Assembly (NCBI GenBank): GCA_944390195.1
Contig: CALXOZ010000001.1
Span: 90,663-154,662, forward strand
From: an uncultured Alphaproteobacteria bacterium
GTDB taxonomy: Bacteria; Pseudomonadota; Alphaproteobacteria; CAAGCB01; CAG-977
Direction: 5' to 3'
Length of the DNA: 64,000 nt
Shown: piece by piece, positions 1 through 8,491 of the stretch
Layout of the letters: every line of letters begins with the position of its first letter
Numbering within the stretch: the first letter of the stretch is position 1
Notes under the pieces: generated by a model
What the model was told of the DNA's origin: nothing
The model's input: the letters and a program-made list of their open reading frames with translations, nothing else
Database searches by the model: none
Made by a program: the position numbers and the translations under genes

Positions 1-994
1 CCACATACAACGGCAATTCCGGATTACCACCCAACTTTTTAAACTCTTCGGCAAATGGATGCATAACCTTCAAACCGGTGTCAAAGCCTTTCTTTTCAGC
101 GGCTTCTATTGTTGCGACAGATGTTCCCAACGCTTCGCATTCCTTAATGAACTTCGCCAATTCCGGATTTGTTTTAGCCAGCTCCAACGCTATCGGGTGT
201 CCCGCTGAAATTGCGCAAAAAGAGGCTCCGAACAATGTGTCCGCACGAGTCGTAAACACTTCCAACGTTTTATCCGTCCCGATCACTGGGAAATACATAT
301 AAGCCCCGTAAGACTTGCCGATCCAGTTTTCCTGCATGATACGCACTTTTTCGGGCCACCCGTCCATCGTCTTCAGGTTTTCCAACAGTTCATCCGCATA
401 ATCCGTAATTTTCAAAAACCACTGAGACAATTTGCGCCGTTCAACGGGGGCTCCTGTCCGCCACCCCTTACCGTCAACGACCTGTTCGTTCGCTAAAACC
501 GTTTGATCGACAGGATCCCAGTTCACCCATGAATCTTTACGATAAGCCAATCCTTTCTTTAAAAAGTCCAAAAACATTTTTTGTTCATGTTTATAATAAT
601 CGACTTCACACGTTGAAACTTCACGGCTCCAATCAATGGAAAGCCCCATCTTTTTCATTTCTTCGCGCATATTCGCTATATTTTCACGCGTCCATTTCGA
701 CGGATGAACACCGTGTTTTATAGCTGCGTTTTCCGCAGGCAGACCAAAGGAATCCCATCCCATCGGATGCAATACATTATAACCTTGCGCCAACTTGAAA
801 CGGGCAATAACATCACCTTGCGCATAATTGCGTACATGCCCCATATGAATCTTTCCCGAAGGATACGGAAACATTTCCAATGCGTAATATTTCGGCTTTT
901 CCGAGTGTTCCTGCGCTTTAAAAACGTTCGCCTTTTCCCAAGCTTTCTGCCATTTCTCTTCAGTCGTACGGAAATTATATCTTTCTTCGCTCAT
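1..994 (-). CDS. leuS: Leucyl-tRNA synthetase, N-terminal part (cut by window edge)
   Basis: Cytoplasmic class I aminoacyl-tRNA synthetase that charges tRNA-Leu. About 331 N-terminal residues are visible; the rest lies beyond position 1. The ATP-binding HIGH-type motif is seen as HMGH at residues 50-53, preceded by the typical EMFPYPSG stretch, and a [12 protein letters not shown] segment follows. Near residue 250 the editing (CP1) domain motif TTRADTLFG is present, as expected for a proofreading LeuRS. The ATG at 994 gives the usual N-terminus for the family. The gene lies 24 bp downstream of a DUF3576 lipoprotein gene on the same strand, a pairing common in Alphaproteobacteria. Identity is certain; only the C-terminal catalytic KMSKS part cannot be checked. 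Confidence 0.97.
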   Translation of the reverse strand, partial: MSEERYNFRTTEEKWQKAWEKANVFKAQEHSEKPKYYALEMFPYPSGKIHMGHVRNYAQGDVIARFKLAQGYNVLHPMGWDSFGLPAENAAIKHGVHPSKWTRENIANMREEMKKMGLSIDWSREVSTCEVDYYKHEQKMFLDFLKKGLAYRKDSWVNWDPVDQTVLANEQVVDGKGWRTGAPVERRKLSQWFLKITDYADELLENLKTMDGWPEKVRIMQENWIGKSYGAYMYFPVIGTDKTLEVFTTRADTLFGASFCAISAGHPIALELAKTNPELAKFIKECEALGTSVATIEAAEKKGFDTGLKVMHPFAEEFKKLGGNPELPLYV

Positions 995-1018
995 TATCGG
1001 ACTTTCTTAAAAAAAAGG

Positions 1019-1564
1019 TTATTCATTCATTGATAGTTTCACAATATCATTTTTTATTTTATCTGCAAGTGTTGCATCATTTTTTTGATTAATCCATTCT
1101 CCGGTTTGGTCTTTTGTCCGGCTGAATACCGTAATGGTCAAATCCGTTGCCGTCTTAAGCGCATTTATTTTTATTTGACGTTGATTTTTCCCAGCTTCGT
1201 TAAACCATTCTGTTACAATCAGCTTGTCTTCTTGAATGATCGATACCGGATATCGGGATAACACCGTTAACATTGCCGTCCAGATCTTGTTACAATCCGG
1301 CAAAGATTCTTTTTTGACAATTTCTTCATTTTTTATTCCTTTGTCAAAAACGTTATCTTCAGATGGTGTTCTTTGTGTTTCTGTATTTCGATAACGAAAT
1401 GTCAAATGCTCTTTATTAAATACCGTATCATTTTTCTGCTCTTCCGTTTTTTTCGACGGCATTTCATATCTTCCCTTTACTTTTTCGGGATACTTATATT
1501 CTATTTTTGCATTTTGACATGCCAACAAAACACAGCAAAGAAAAAGCATAAAAAACAGCTTCAT
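1019..1564 (-). CDS. DUF3576 domain lipoprotein
   Basis: Predicted lipoprotein of 181 residues. A short signal sequence ends in a lipobox LLAC with Cys16 as the lipidation site. A charged linker of about 75 residues follows, then a C-terminal domain (from about residue 85) with the pattern seen in DUF3576 proteins: a start such as LPxCNKIWTAML, a central ITEWF-like strand, and a VFSRTKDQTGEW segment. Function of the family is unknown. In many alphaproteobacteria this gene precedes leuS, as here, which supports both the assignment and operon membership. The family call rests on remembered similarity and could be tested with a profile search. Confidence 0.75.
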   Translation of the reverse strand: MKLFFMLFLCCVLLACQNAKIEYKYPEKVKGRYEMPSKKTEEQKNDTVFNKEHLTFRYRNTETQRTPSEDNVFDKGIKNEEIVKKESLPDCNKIWTAMLTVLSRYPVSIIQEDKLIVTEWFNEAGKNQRQIKINALKTATDLTITVFSRTKDQTGEWINQKNDATLADKIKNDIVKLSMNE

Positions 1565-1718
1565 AACAGTATTTTCCTTCTTCAGTTAAAAAGATTGAAT
1601 CCTTATAAAACAAACGGTTAAGCAATAACTATTATATTTAATTTTTTTTTATTTACAATTTTATCAGAGTATATTTTACTAATAGTTTTACTGAAGACAA
1701 CTTATTTTGGAGTTTCTA

Positions 1719-2984
1719 ATGAAAAAATTCTTATTTCTTTCATCAGTTCTATCTTCTTTTGTTTTAATTCAGCCGGCTGTTGCTCAGCAAACTTCTACAG
1801 AGACTTCTCAGGCAACAACGCAACAAAAAACGTCTCAAAAAACGGAAATCGAACTCTTTGATCAGCCGATCGAATTGCAAATCGGTGGTTACATGAGCTG
1901 GTACGCCGCCTATGCCAATCAAAAGAAAAATTCTTTGATCATGGAATCTTTTGATGCCGATACTTTCACCCCGTTTTACAACAATATAGGAAAATATAAC
2001 AACTTTGACATCATGGGGGATGCGGAAATTTATTTTTCCGGATCGACCACTTTGGAAAACGGTGTTAAAATCGGCGCCATGGTTCAATTGGAAGCCGGTA
2101 CAGACAGCGATACATCAAACCATACCATTGATGAAACCTATATGACCATCGATTCTGGAATCGGCAGAATTATTCTTGGAAATGTTAAAAATGTCTCTTA
2201 CCAAATGGCTGTTACTTCTCCAACCATAAGCACTCTCGGTCTTCAGGAAACGGATTTCAGACGTTTGGTTATGGTTCCCGCCGATTTTGCTTATAATAAA
2301 GCAACCTATTCCTTGTTAGACGACATTTCAACCAAGTTATCTTACATTACACCGACTGTTTCCGGATTTACGTTCGGTGTCAGTTTAATGCCCGGAAACA
2401 AGAAAAAAGGAAAAGATGCCAACGACTTGTTAACCCCTTACCGCGGCGACATCAAATTGTTTAAATACGGCGTTGATGCCACAGCTTTATATCAACATGA
2501 TTTCGGCAAATTCGATATCGAAACAAGCGCTTCGTATACAATGTACAAACCTAATTTACGGGCAAACGGATTCATGGACGAAGAAAAGGAAATCAGATCT
2601 TACGGAGCGGGGATCAATATCGGTTTCGGAAACTGGACTGTCGGCGGATCTTTCCTGTATACGAACATGTCTCATGAAACCAACGTCTTCTTATTACCTT
2701 TTGCCGATGTCGCAAAAGGAGCCAGCTGGGACGTCGGGGTCGAATACAGTGCCGGACCGTTCGCTGCCAGTGCAAACATCTTCCAATCCCGTGCTGACAA
2801 TATAAATATCGACGGTAAAAAAGACATCTTTACAATGTACTTGTTATCCGGAAAATATAAAATCCTCGCCGGCATCGATACGTTTATCGACATTGCTTAT
2901 GTAAACTATAAATCGGGAACAAACAACCCGCAGTTAGACAACAAAGGACCGGCTGTCGCAATCGGGATGAACTTGAATTTCTAA
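1719..2984 (+). CDS. Outer-membrane porin
   Basis: Predicted 421-residue trimeric-type porin. A Sec signal peptide (charged MKK, hydrophobic core, AVA-QQ cleavage near residue 22) is followed by a Gln/Thr-rich spacer and then a body of alternating beta strands rich in Gly, aromatic residues and acidic loops, ending in a terminal Phe (MNLNF), the BAM recognition signature of outer-membrane barrels. I chose the ATG at 1719 because a TTGGAG ribosome-binding site lies just upstream; the in-frame TTG at 1707 is part of that site. It is followed after 6 bp by the yggS-like gene, so both are probably on one transcript ended by the hairpin at 3664. The transported substrate cannot be told from sequence. 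Confidence 0.85.
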   Translation: MKKFLFLSSVLSSFVLIQPAVAQQTSTETSQATTQQKTSQKTEIELFDQPIELQIGGYMSWYAAYANQKKNSLIMESFDADTFTPFYNNIGKYNNFDIMGDAEIYFSGSTTLENGVKIGAMVQLEAGTDSDTSNHTIDETYMTIDSGIGRIILGNVKNVSYQMAVTSPTISTLGLQETDFRRLVMVPADFAYNKATYSLLDDISTKLSYITPTVSGFTFGVSLMPGNKKKGKDANDLLTPYRGDIKLFKYGVDATALYQHDFGKFDIETSASYTMYKPNLRANGFMDEEKEIRSYGAGINIGFGNWTVGGSFLYTNMSHETNVFLLPFADVAKGASWDVGVEYSAGPFAASANIFQSRADNINIDGKKDIFTMYLLSGKYKILAGIDTFIDIAYVNYKSGTNNPQLDNKGPAVAIGMNLNF

Positions 2985-2990
2985 ATCGAC

Positions 2991-3659
2991 ATGACCATTT
3001 TAAATAATTTCAACGATATTCAATCTGAAATTGAAAAAACGGCAATCCATTGTGGACGCTCAATCAACGACGTTACCTTGGTTGCCGTTTCAAAAATGCA
3101 CAAAACCGAAGAAATTTTAACTTTGATTTCCGCCGGACAGCGTGTATTCGCCGAAAATCGGGTTCAAGAGGCTTTACAAAAATATCCGCCGCTAAAAGAA
3201 CGGTTCCCAGATGTAAAACTTCATCTGATCGGATCTTTGCAAACAAATAAAGTCAAAGATGCCGTCCGTTTGTTCGATGTCATTGAAACTGTGGATCGTT
3301 TTGAATTGGCACAAAAGCTGGCAGAGGAAATGAAAAAACAAAATAAAAACATTCCTTGCTTTATTCAGGTCAATACCGGAGAAGAACCTCAAAAAGGCGG
3401 TTGTGCCCCACATGAAACATCACTTCTGATAAACCGGTGCAGACATCTTGGATTAAATATTATCGGTTTGATGTGTATTCCTCCTGTTGATGACGAACCA
3501 TCCGCTCATTTCGCTTTTTTAAAAAAACTCGCAATCCAAAACGGATTGAAAGAGTTGTCAATGGGAATGAGTGACGACTTTACACTTGCCATTCAACAAG
3601 GAGCCACTTTCGTCAGAATAGGAACCGCTTTGTTCGGACAACGCTCTTATTCCAACTGA
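2991..3659 (+). CDS. YggS/PROSC family pyridoxal phosphate homeostasis protein
   Basis: Cytoplasmic PLP-binding protein of the YggS family, which buffers free pyridoxal 5'-phosphate; it has the fold of an alanine racemase N-domain but no known racemase activity. The PLP lysine is expected in AVSK (Lys35). The family hallmark near the C-terminus is visible as SMGMSDDFTLAI followed by VRIGTALFG, which binds the phosphate. At 222 residues it is the normal length. It starts only 6 bp after the porin stop, so translation may be coupled, an unusual partner for this gene. A strong intrinsic terminator follows. Confidence 0.93.
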   Translation: MTILNNFNDIQSEIEKTAIHCGRSINDVTLVAVSKMHKTEEILTLISAGQRVFAENRVQEALQKYPPLKERFPDVKLHLIGSLQTNKVKDAVRLFDVIETVDRFELAQKLAEEMKKQNKNIPCFIQVNTGEEPQKGGCAPHETSLLINRCRHLGLNIIGLMCIPPVDDEPSAHFAFLKKLAIQNGLKELSMGMSDDFTLAIQQGATFVRIGTALFGQRSYSN

Positions 3660-3663
3660 TTGG

Positions 3664-3690
3664 AAACCCCCGCTCTTACACGGGGGTTTT
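3664..3690 (+). terminator. Intrinsic terminator of the porin-yggS transcript
   Basis: Hairpin with stem AAACCCCCG / CGGGGGTTT and an 8-nt loop, followed by T residues, starting 5 bp after the yggS-like stop codon. Confidence 0.85.
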
Positions 3691-4548
3691 CTATGTAGGA
3701 GATTTGTCTCGATACGTATTGAAGAGCTTAATAAAAGCTTTGGGAAATACTTCAAATGAAAAATATAACGTAATAAAAAATATGTCCCCTTCTCTTTACT
3801 TCAAAAGCGTAATTAAATTAAAAAAAACTTATAATTTATTGAAAACATTTCAATTAATTAAAAACTGAAAAAAAATAGAAAACATCCTTTCCCTTTATAA
3901 TACCGTAACGGTATAAAACTAAACCGACGGAAGATAGAACTCTTTTTCCTTATCAGTAATTTATTCAGCCCCATTTTTCTAATGAAAGAATTACCATCAT
4001 CAAACTCATTGATTATCCATGCCCCTTCTCTTTCTTTCGAAAGCATAATTCCTCAAATTCATATTTTTTCAGTCTCTCAAATTCTATCCGAAGACAAACA
4101 GGCTTCAATCCCTGATTTCAAAAGCCTTCTTCTTAACATTCGGCTCAGTTTTATATCAAGCAATAACCGGTTAGCGAATTTCTTCATAAAAAAAAAGGGG
4201 GGGATTTTTAATAATAATATTTGTATACTTATCATAAACAGATGGATAAATGTTTTTCAAACATCCCTATCGGGCAAAAACGCTCTTTTACACAAAAACA
4301 ACCTTATACAAAAACCCTTTTAATCGTGTCATAAACATTGATAGTTATTATATGCATACAGTTTAAAAAGATTAAAATTATCTCATTTATAAAAAACATA
4401 TTATATTCAAATGAGTGACAATGAAATAATCCATTCTTTCTTCCAGCTTAATCCATTGCGTTCCTTTTGCCGCTTTTTTTTATCAAAATATCCTGAGGTA
4501 AAATAAAACCCATCAAAAAAATCTATTTCTTTTCAGAAAATATTTTTT
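3691..4548. other. AT-rich intergenic region with a possible gene relic
   Basis: About 860 bases without a convincing gene. On the minus strand two overlapping reading frames (4013-4119 and 3858-4046) give protein-like composition in different frames, as if a gene had been broken by a frameshift; the second has an ATG at 4046 with GAGG four bases upstream. Neither resembles a family I know. The rest is AT-rich and low in complexity, including a run of A and G near 4190-4205. Confidence 0.4.
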
Positions 4549-4582
4549 TCAAAAAAAATTTCCCGTGAAATCACGGGAAATT
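4549..4582 (-). terminator. Intrinsic terminator of the small outer-membrane protein gene
   Basis: Perfect 12-bp inverted repeat AATTTCCCGTGA / TCACGGGAAATT (4557-4568 and 4571-4582). Read on the minus strand it is followed by a run of U residues, 14 bp after the stop codon of the gene at 4597-5220. Confidence 0.85.
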
Positions 4583-4596
4583 CTCTTTTTTACGAT

Positions 4597-5220
4597 TTAA
4601 AATTCATAACGAATACCCAACGAAACTTCATTTGCCTTGGATTTAACATCCTGCGGCAACCCGAAATCTATTTTATAGTCTTTAATCTGTAAATAACGGT
4701 ATCCGATATCTATGGCGATGTCTTTGGAAACTTTTATCCCTATACCCGCATTCAAATTCCAAGCAAATTCGGTATTCGACGTCGAGAAAATATCCTCATC
4801 ATCTTGATATTTTATTTTAGTATCTGCCAGTCCCAAGCCAACACCGACATAAGGCGTAACAATTGTTCCTGTCGATATATCATAATAGCCATTAACCATA
4901 TATGTCTGTAAACCGACTTTATCCTTGCCCATAATCCCGCCACTGGGATCAAGTTTAGATTTTAAATCGCGATAACCGTACTCTATTTCCACACGAACGG
5001 TATCCTGATCTCTGAATCCTTGAAACCCTGTACCAAATGCCAAATTGAAACCGGGCGTTTTGAATGTTTCCGATGCTGACCCGAAAATATCATCAACAAG
5101 CTTTGCTTCTTCCCATGAATACACAGCTTTCAATGATGCATACGGTTTCATTTCAGCGGCTTTTACAGAAAATGAACATAATGTAAATATCGCTGTTAAT
5201 AACAATGCCTTTTTCATCAT
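4597..5220 (-). CDS. Small outer-membrane beta-barrel protein (OMP_b-brl type)
   Basis: Predicted 8-stranded outer-membrane barrel of 207 residues. A signal peptide (MMKKALLLTAIF..., cleavage near KAA-E, residue 22) is followed by alternating amphipathic strands, with VTPYVGVGLGLA and GIGIKVSKDIAIDIGYRYLQI typical of Omp25/opacity-type proteins, and a C-terminal aromatic end (IRYEF). The ATG at 5220 has AAAGG seven bases upstream. It stands alone between an AT-rich gap and trmL and has its own terminator. Surface role (adhesion, integrity) cannot be inferred; no OmpA peptidoglycan-binding domain is present. Confidence 0.85.
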   Translation of the reverse strand: MMKKALLLTAIFTLCSFSVKAAEMKPYASLKAVYSWEEAKLVDDIFGSASETFKTPGFNLAFGTGFQGFRDQDTVRVEIEYGYRDLKSKLDPSGGIMGKDKVGLQTYMVNGYYDISTGTIVTPYVGVGLGLADTKIKYQDDEDIFSTSNTEFAWNLNAGIGIKVSKDIAIDIGYRYLQIKDYKIDFGLPQDVKSKANEVSLGIRYEF

Positions 5221-5311
5221 ATTTACACCTTTCTTTGTTATCTCCTTTTCTAAGGAATATCATATCTTCTCTTCAACGTCCACTACATATGAAACAATCG
5301 TACATATACTT

Positions 5312-5767
5312 TTAAGTTAAACGTTCAAAACTTCCCGTTTGCCTTAAAGCCTCCCCTAAAACAATTGCCCCCGATATAGCAACATTCAATGAACGCGTAT
5401 TTGAACGCATCGGAATACGCAAACGGGCATCCGCCTGATTATGTACAAAGTCCGGAACTCCCGCGCTTTCCCGTCCTAATAATAAAATATCATCTGATCG
5501 AAAAGAAAACGATATATGGGATTGAGCTCCTTTCGTCGTCAACAAAACAATACGCCCCGTATGCTGCGAATAAAAAGCATCCCAAGAAACATGACGCGTA
5601 TAGTCGACCAAATCCAAGTAATCCATACCTGCTCTACGCATTTTTTGATCGTTAAAGATAAAACCGCACGGTTCTATTATATCCACGGGTAAATTAAAAC
5701 ACGCCGCCAAACGCATGAGAGTCCCCGTATTCTGGGGGATATCCGGTTCGTATAAAGCCAAACGCAT
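5312..5767 (-). CDS. trmL: tRNA (cytidine/uridine-34 2'-O)-methyltransferase TrmL
   Basis: SPOUT-class methyltransferase that 2'-O-methylates the wobble base of tRNA-Leu isoacceptors. The 151-residue length, the start LALYEPDIPQNTGTLMRLA, the middle LLLGRESAGVPD and the knotted C-terminal motif RIPM...RSLNVAISGAIVLGEALRQ are diagnostic of TrmL and carry the AdoMet-binding trefoil knot. It lies 11 bp downstream of ychF on the same strand and is probably cotranscribed with it. Confidence 0.95.
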   Translation of the reverse strand: MRLALYEPDIPQNTGTLMRLAACFNLPVDIIEPCGFIFNDQKMRRAGMDYLDLVDYTRHVSWDAFYSQHTGRIVLLTTKGAQSHISFSFRSDDILLLGRESAGVPDFVHNQADARLRIPMRSNTRSLNVAISGAIVLGEALRQTGSFERLT

Positions 5768-5778
5768 ATTTAAACACC

Positions 5779-6882
5779 CTAAACATTAAACAAAAAGTGG
5801 CAAATGTCCCCGTCTTCGATAATATATGTTTTACCTTCCGAACGAAGCTTTCCCATTTCTCGCGCTTTTGCCTCACTCTTACAGGCTATAAAGTCATCAT
5901 ATGATATGACTTCCGCCCGTATGAAACCTTTTTCAAAATCGGAATGGATCACTCCCGCCGCCTGAGGGGCTGTCATTCCTTTCTTTATCGTCCATGCCTT
6001 TGATTCCTTCGGTCCGACAGTAAAGAACGTCCTTAAATTCAAAAGCTTGTATCCGGCGGATATGACACGGTTCAATCCTGTTTCGGATAACCCCAAGGTT
6101 TCTAAAAACTCTTTTTGTTCTTCCATATCTTCTAACAAAGCGACTTCGGATTCTATCGCCGCCGAAATGACAACCGCTTGATTGCCTTGCTTTTCCGCCA
6201 TGTCAAATACGCGTTGTGAAAATTCATTCCCTGTCGCCGCAGAAGCTTCATCAACATTACAAACATATAAAACCGGTTTCGAAGTCAGCAAATACAATTG
6301 ATTATATAATTTTTTCTGTTCGTCCTCTTCAAACTTCACAGTGCGTGCAGGTTCCCCCGCTCTTAACGCATCCAAAACGGGTTGCATGACAGAAAGCATC
6401 TCTTTTGCTTCCTTTTCGCCCGCCCGCGCTTTCTTTTCAAAGGGAACGATACGGCGTTCCAAGCTCTCCAGATCCGACAACATCAACTCCGTTTCAATCG
6501 TCTGGGCATCACGAACAGGATCAATAGATCCTTCCACATGCGTAATATCACTGTTTTCAAAACAACGAAGCACATGCACAATGGCATCAACTTCACGGAT
6601 TGACGCCAAAAACTGATTCCCCAATCCTTCCCCTTTTGACGCTCCCTTAACCAATCCGGCTATGTCAACAAATTCCAACTGGGTATATATCGTTTGCTTT
6701 GATGCCGCCATTTGCGATAAAATCGCCAAACGCGGATCGGGAACGGCTACACGCCCGACATTCGGTTCAATCGTGCAAAATGGATAATTCGCCGCTTGCG
6801 CCGCCATCGTCGACGTTAACGCATTAAACAAAGTCGATTTACCTACATTAGGTAAACCTACAATCCCGCAATTAAATCCCAT
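5779..6882 (-). CDS. ychF: Redox-regulated ATPase YchF
   Basis: Obg-family P-loop NTPase (OLA1/YchF) that prefers ATP and associates with ribosomes. The P-loop GLPNVGKS is at residues 9-16, switch II is DIAGLVKGASKGEGLGNQFL, and the base-recognition motif is the noncanonical CNVDE, which is why the family uses ATP. The C-terminal TGS-like domain (FFTVGPKESKAWTI, then HSDFEKGFIRAEV) is complete. Length 367 is normal. It follows pth by 3 bp, the conserved pth-ychF arrangement. Confidence 0.97.
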   Translation of the reverse strand: MGFNCGIVGLPNVGKSTLFNALTSTMAAQAANYPFCTIEPNVGRVAVPDPRLAILSQMAASKQTIYTQLEFVDIAGLVKGASKGEGLGNQFLASIREVDAIVHVLRCFENSDITHVEGSIDPVRDAQTIETELMLSDLESLERRIVPFEKKARAGEKEAKEMLSVMQPVLDALRAGEPARTVKFEEDEQKKLYNQLYLLTSKPVLYVCNVDEASAATGNEFSQRVFDMAEKQGNQAVVISAAIESEVALLEDMEEQKEFLETLGLSETGLNRVISAGYKLLNLRTFFTVGPKESKAWTIKKGMTAPQAAGVIHSDFEKGFIRAEVISYDDFIACKSEAKAREMGKLRSEGKTYIIEDGDICHFLFNV

Positions 6883-6885
6883 CTT

Positions 6886-7470
6886 TTATCCCTTTTTCGA
6901 CTTTTTTTGTTGATATACCGCCAATCTGGACGTAAATTCCGCAACTCCGCCGGACAACACGAAAGGAAATGTTTCACCTATGTCGGATAATAAAACTTTT
7001 ATCTTTTCCAAATCTTCTTTCGGAAATCTGGATATTATCCAATCAACGACCGGTTCACCGTGCAACGGGTGCCCTACCCCTATTCTGAGGCGTGTATAAT
7101 TTGACGAACAACAAGCGTCTATACTTCTTAAACCATTATGACCACCTGCTCCGCCACCGACTTTGCCTTTGAGCTTTCCAAGCGGACAATCCATATCATC
7201 ATGTAATACGATCAATTGTTGTACAGGTATCTTATAAAAGGACATCACTGAAAAAACAGCCCGCCCCGAATTATTCATATATGTCTGCGGCTTGAGCAAT
7301 AAAACCTTTTGCCCGTCAATCACACCTTCGGCCGTTTCACTTTCAAAACGAACGCGCCAAGATGAAAAATCATAGCGGCGAAATATTTCATCCGCCGCCA
7401 TAAATCCCACATTATGCCGACTGTTTTTATATTCGGATCCCGGATTTCCAAGACCAACAACCAAAAACAC
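6886..7470 (-). CDS. pth: Peptidyl-tRNA hydrolase
   Basis: Releases tRNA from peptidyl-tRNA dropped by ribosomes. The N-terminus VVGLGNPGSEYKNSRHNVGF contains the catalytic His19 and the substrate-gating Asn; KPQTYMNNSG and LHDDMD carry the other active-site residues, and GGHNGLRSI completes the signature. 194 residues, normal. Lies between rplY (12 bp upstream) and ychF (3 bp downstream), all minus strand. Confidence 0.97.
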   Translation of the reverse strand: MFLVVGLGNPGSEYKNSRHNVGFMAADEIFRRYDFSSWRVRFESETAEGVIDGQKVLLLKPQTYMNNSGRAVFSVMSFYKIPVQQLIVLHDDMDCPLGKLKGKVGGGAGGHNGLRSIDACCSSNYTRLRIGVGHPLHGEPVVDWIISRFPKEDLEKIKVLLSDIGETFPFVLSGGVAEFTSRLAVYQQKKSKKG

Positions 7471-7482
7471 CGGCTAATCCTC

Positions 7483-8121
7483 TTAAGCTTTTGTTGCCGC
7501 ATCCGTCGTTGATGCAGCCGCGGCATCACCGGATGCTTCCGTAACGCTTTCTTCCATAGAAGACGGTGCAGCAATTGCCGCAATTGTTGTATCCATATCT
7601 TCCACAGGTTTGACACCGGTCGGGAATTTGACATCGGACATCTTGACAACATCGCCGATTTCCAAACCTGTCAAATCGACAAATAACGTTTCCGGAATGT
7701 CTTTCGGTTTACAAGAAACTTCGATCACACGATAAATGGCGTTAAGCGTACCACCCAATTTCAAACCGGGGCATGCCAATTCATTTTCATACATGACCGG
7801 AACTTCGATTTCCAGTTCGGCGTTTTCAGAAACACGCAGAAAATCTATATGAATCGGACGATCTGTCAATGGATGCGTTTGAATATCCTGACAAATGGCA
7901 TGGTACTTGTTTTTTCCGACTTCGATTTCAAATTGGCGTGTCCAGAAACCTTTCTGGCGCATCTGGGCGTCCAAGTCCAAAGCGGATATCGAAAACATCA
8001 CGGGTTCTTTTTTTTCACCGTAAATAACACCGGGAATTAAACCTGCGCGACGTTCTGCGCGAGCCGCCCCCTTACCTGCTGTCTTGCGTTCATTAACGCG
8101 AATTGAAGTTGTTTTTGCCAT
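7483..8121 (-). CDS. rplY: 50S ribosomal protein L25 (CTC-type, long form)
   Basis: 5S rRNA-binding protein of the large subunit. It has the N-terminal L25 domain (VNERKTAGKGAARAERRAG, then IPGVIYGEKKEPV) and the C-terminal TL5/CTC beta domain (about residues 90-180), ending in an Ala/Thr-rich tail of about 25 residues. 212 residues is typical of the long form. First gene of rplY-pth-ychF; a conserved-looking pair of hairpins lies in its leader (separate entry), suggesting control at that level. The divergent neighbour is an aminoglycoside nucleotidyltransferase gene. Confidence 0.95.
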   Translation of the reverse strand: MAKTTSIRVNERKTAGKGAARAERRAGLIPGVIYGEKKEPVMFSISALDLDAQMRQKGFWTRQFEIEVGKNKYHAICQDIQTHPLTDRPIHIDFLRVSENAELEIEVPVMYENELACPGLKLGGTLNAIYRVIEVSCKPKDIPETLFVDLTGLEIGDVVKMSDVKFPTGVKPVEDMDTTIAAIAAPSSMEESVTEASGDAAAASTTDAATKA

Positions 8122-8143
8122 AATTTCTTCCTCTTAAAATGAA

Positions 8144-8193
8144 AACGGTTCTGCCTCCAGGGGTGCCTGAACCGTTATTTCCGCCCTATGCGG
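8144..8193 (-). promoter_or_regulatory. Candidate structured leader of rplY
   Basis: Two hairpins in the region transcribed ahead of rplY. The one nearer the gene pairs AACGGTTC with GAACCGTT (8144-8151 / 8169-8176) around a 17-nt loop and runs into a U-rich stretch; the upstream one pairs CCGC with GCGG (8181-8193). No gene lies upstream on this strand, so a terminator here would have to act as an attenuator or an autoregulatory site. Function is inference. Confidence 0.5.
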
Positions 8194-8491
8194 AAAGATT
8201 ATGTTTGTTTACACCCTTTTTTATTGAAAAGCAATCTTTTTAACCTTTCATTTCTGTTATGTTTTTCTTTTTCCCTTTATGTAAAAAAGTCCTAATTTAA
8301 AATTTCATCTGTTTTTTTCCTGAATAAAATTCAATATCCGTCTTCTTGCGGTATCTGAATGAAAAAATTTACTTTTCCTATTCCGTTTTTTTGATTTCCC
8401 CTTTCAAAAAAAGAGATATGATGTGTTAAAATTAATACTGATTTTATCCACCATAAAATAGAAATTTTTCCAATCCGGAAAAAAGAGAAAT

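Noticed and set aside
1707..1718. Upstream TTG start for the porin
   Set aside because: The TTG is part of the ribosome-binding site TTGGAG that serves the ATG at 1719.
3982..4323. Plus-strand 113-codon open frame
   Set aside because: No ribosome-binding site, low-complexity composition, and opposite to a more protein-like minus-strand frame.
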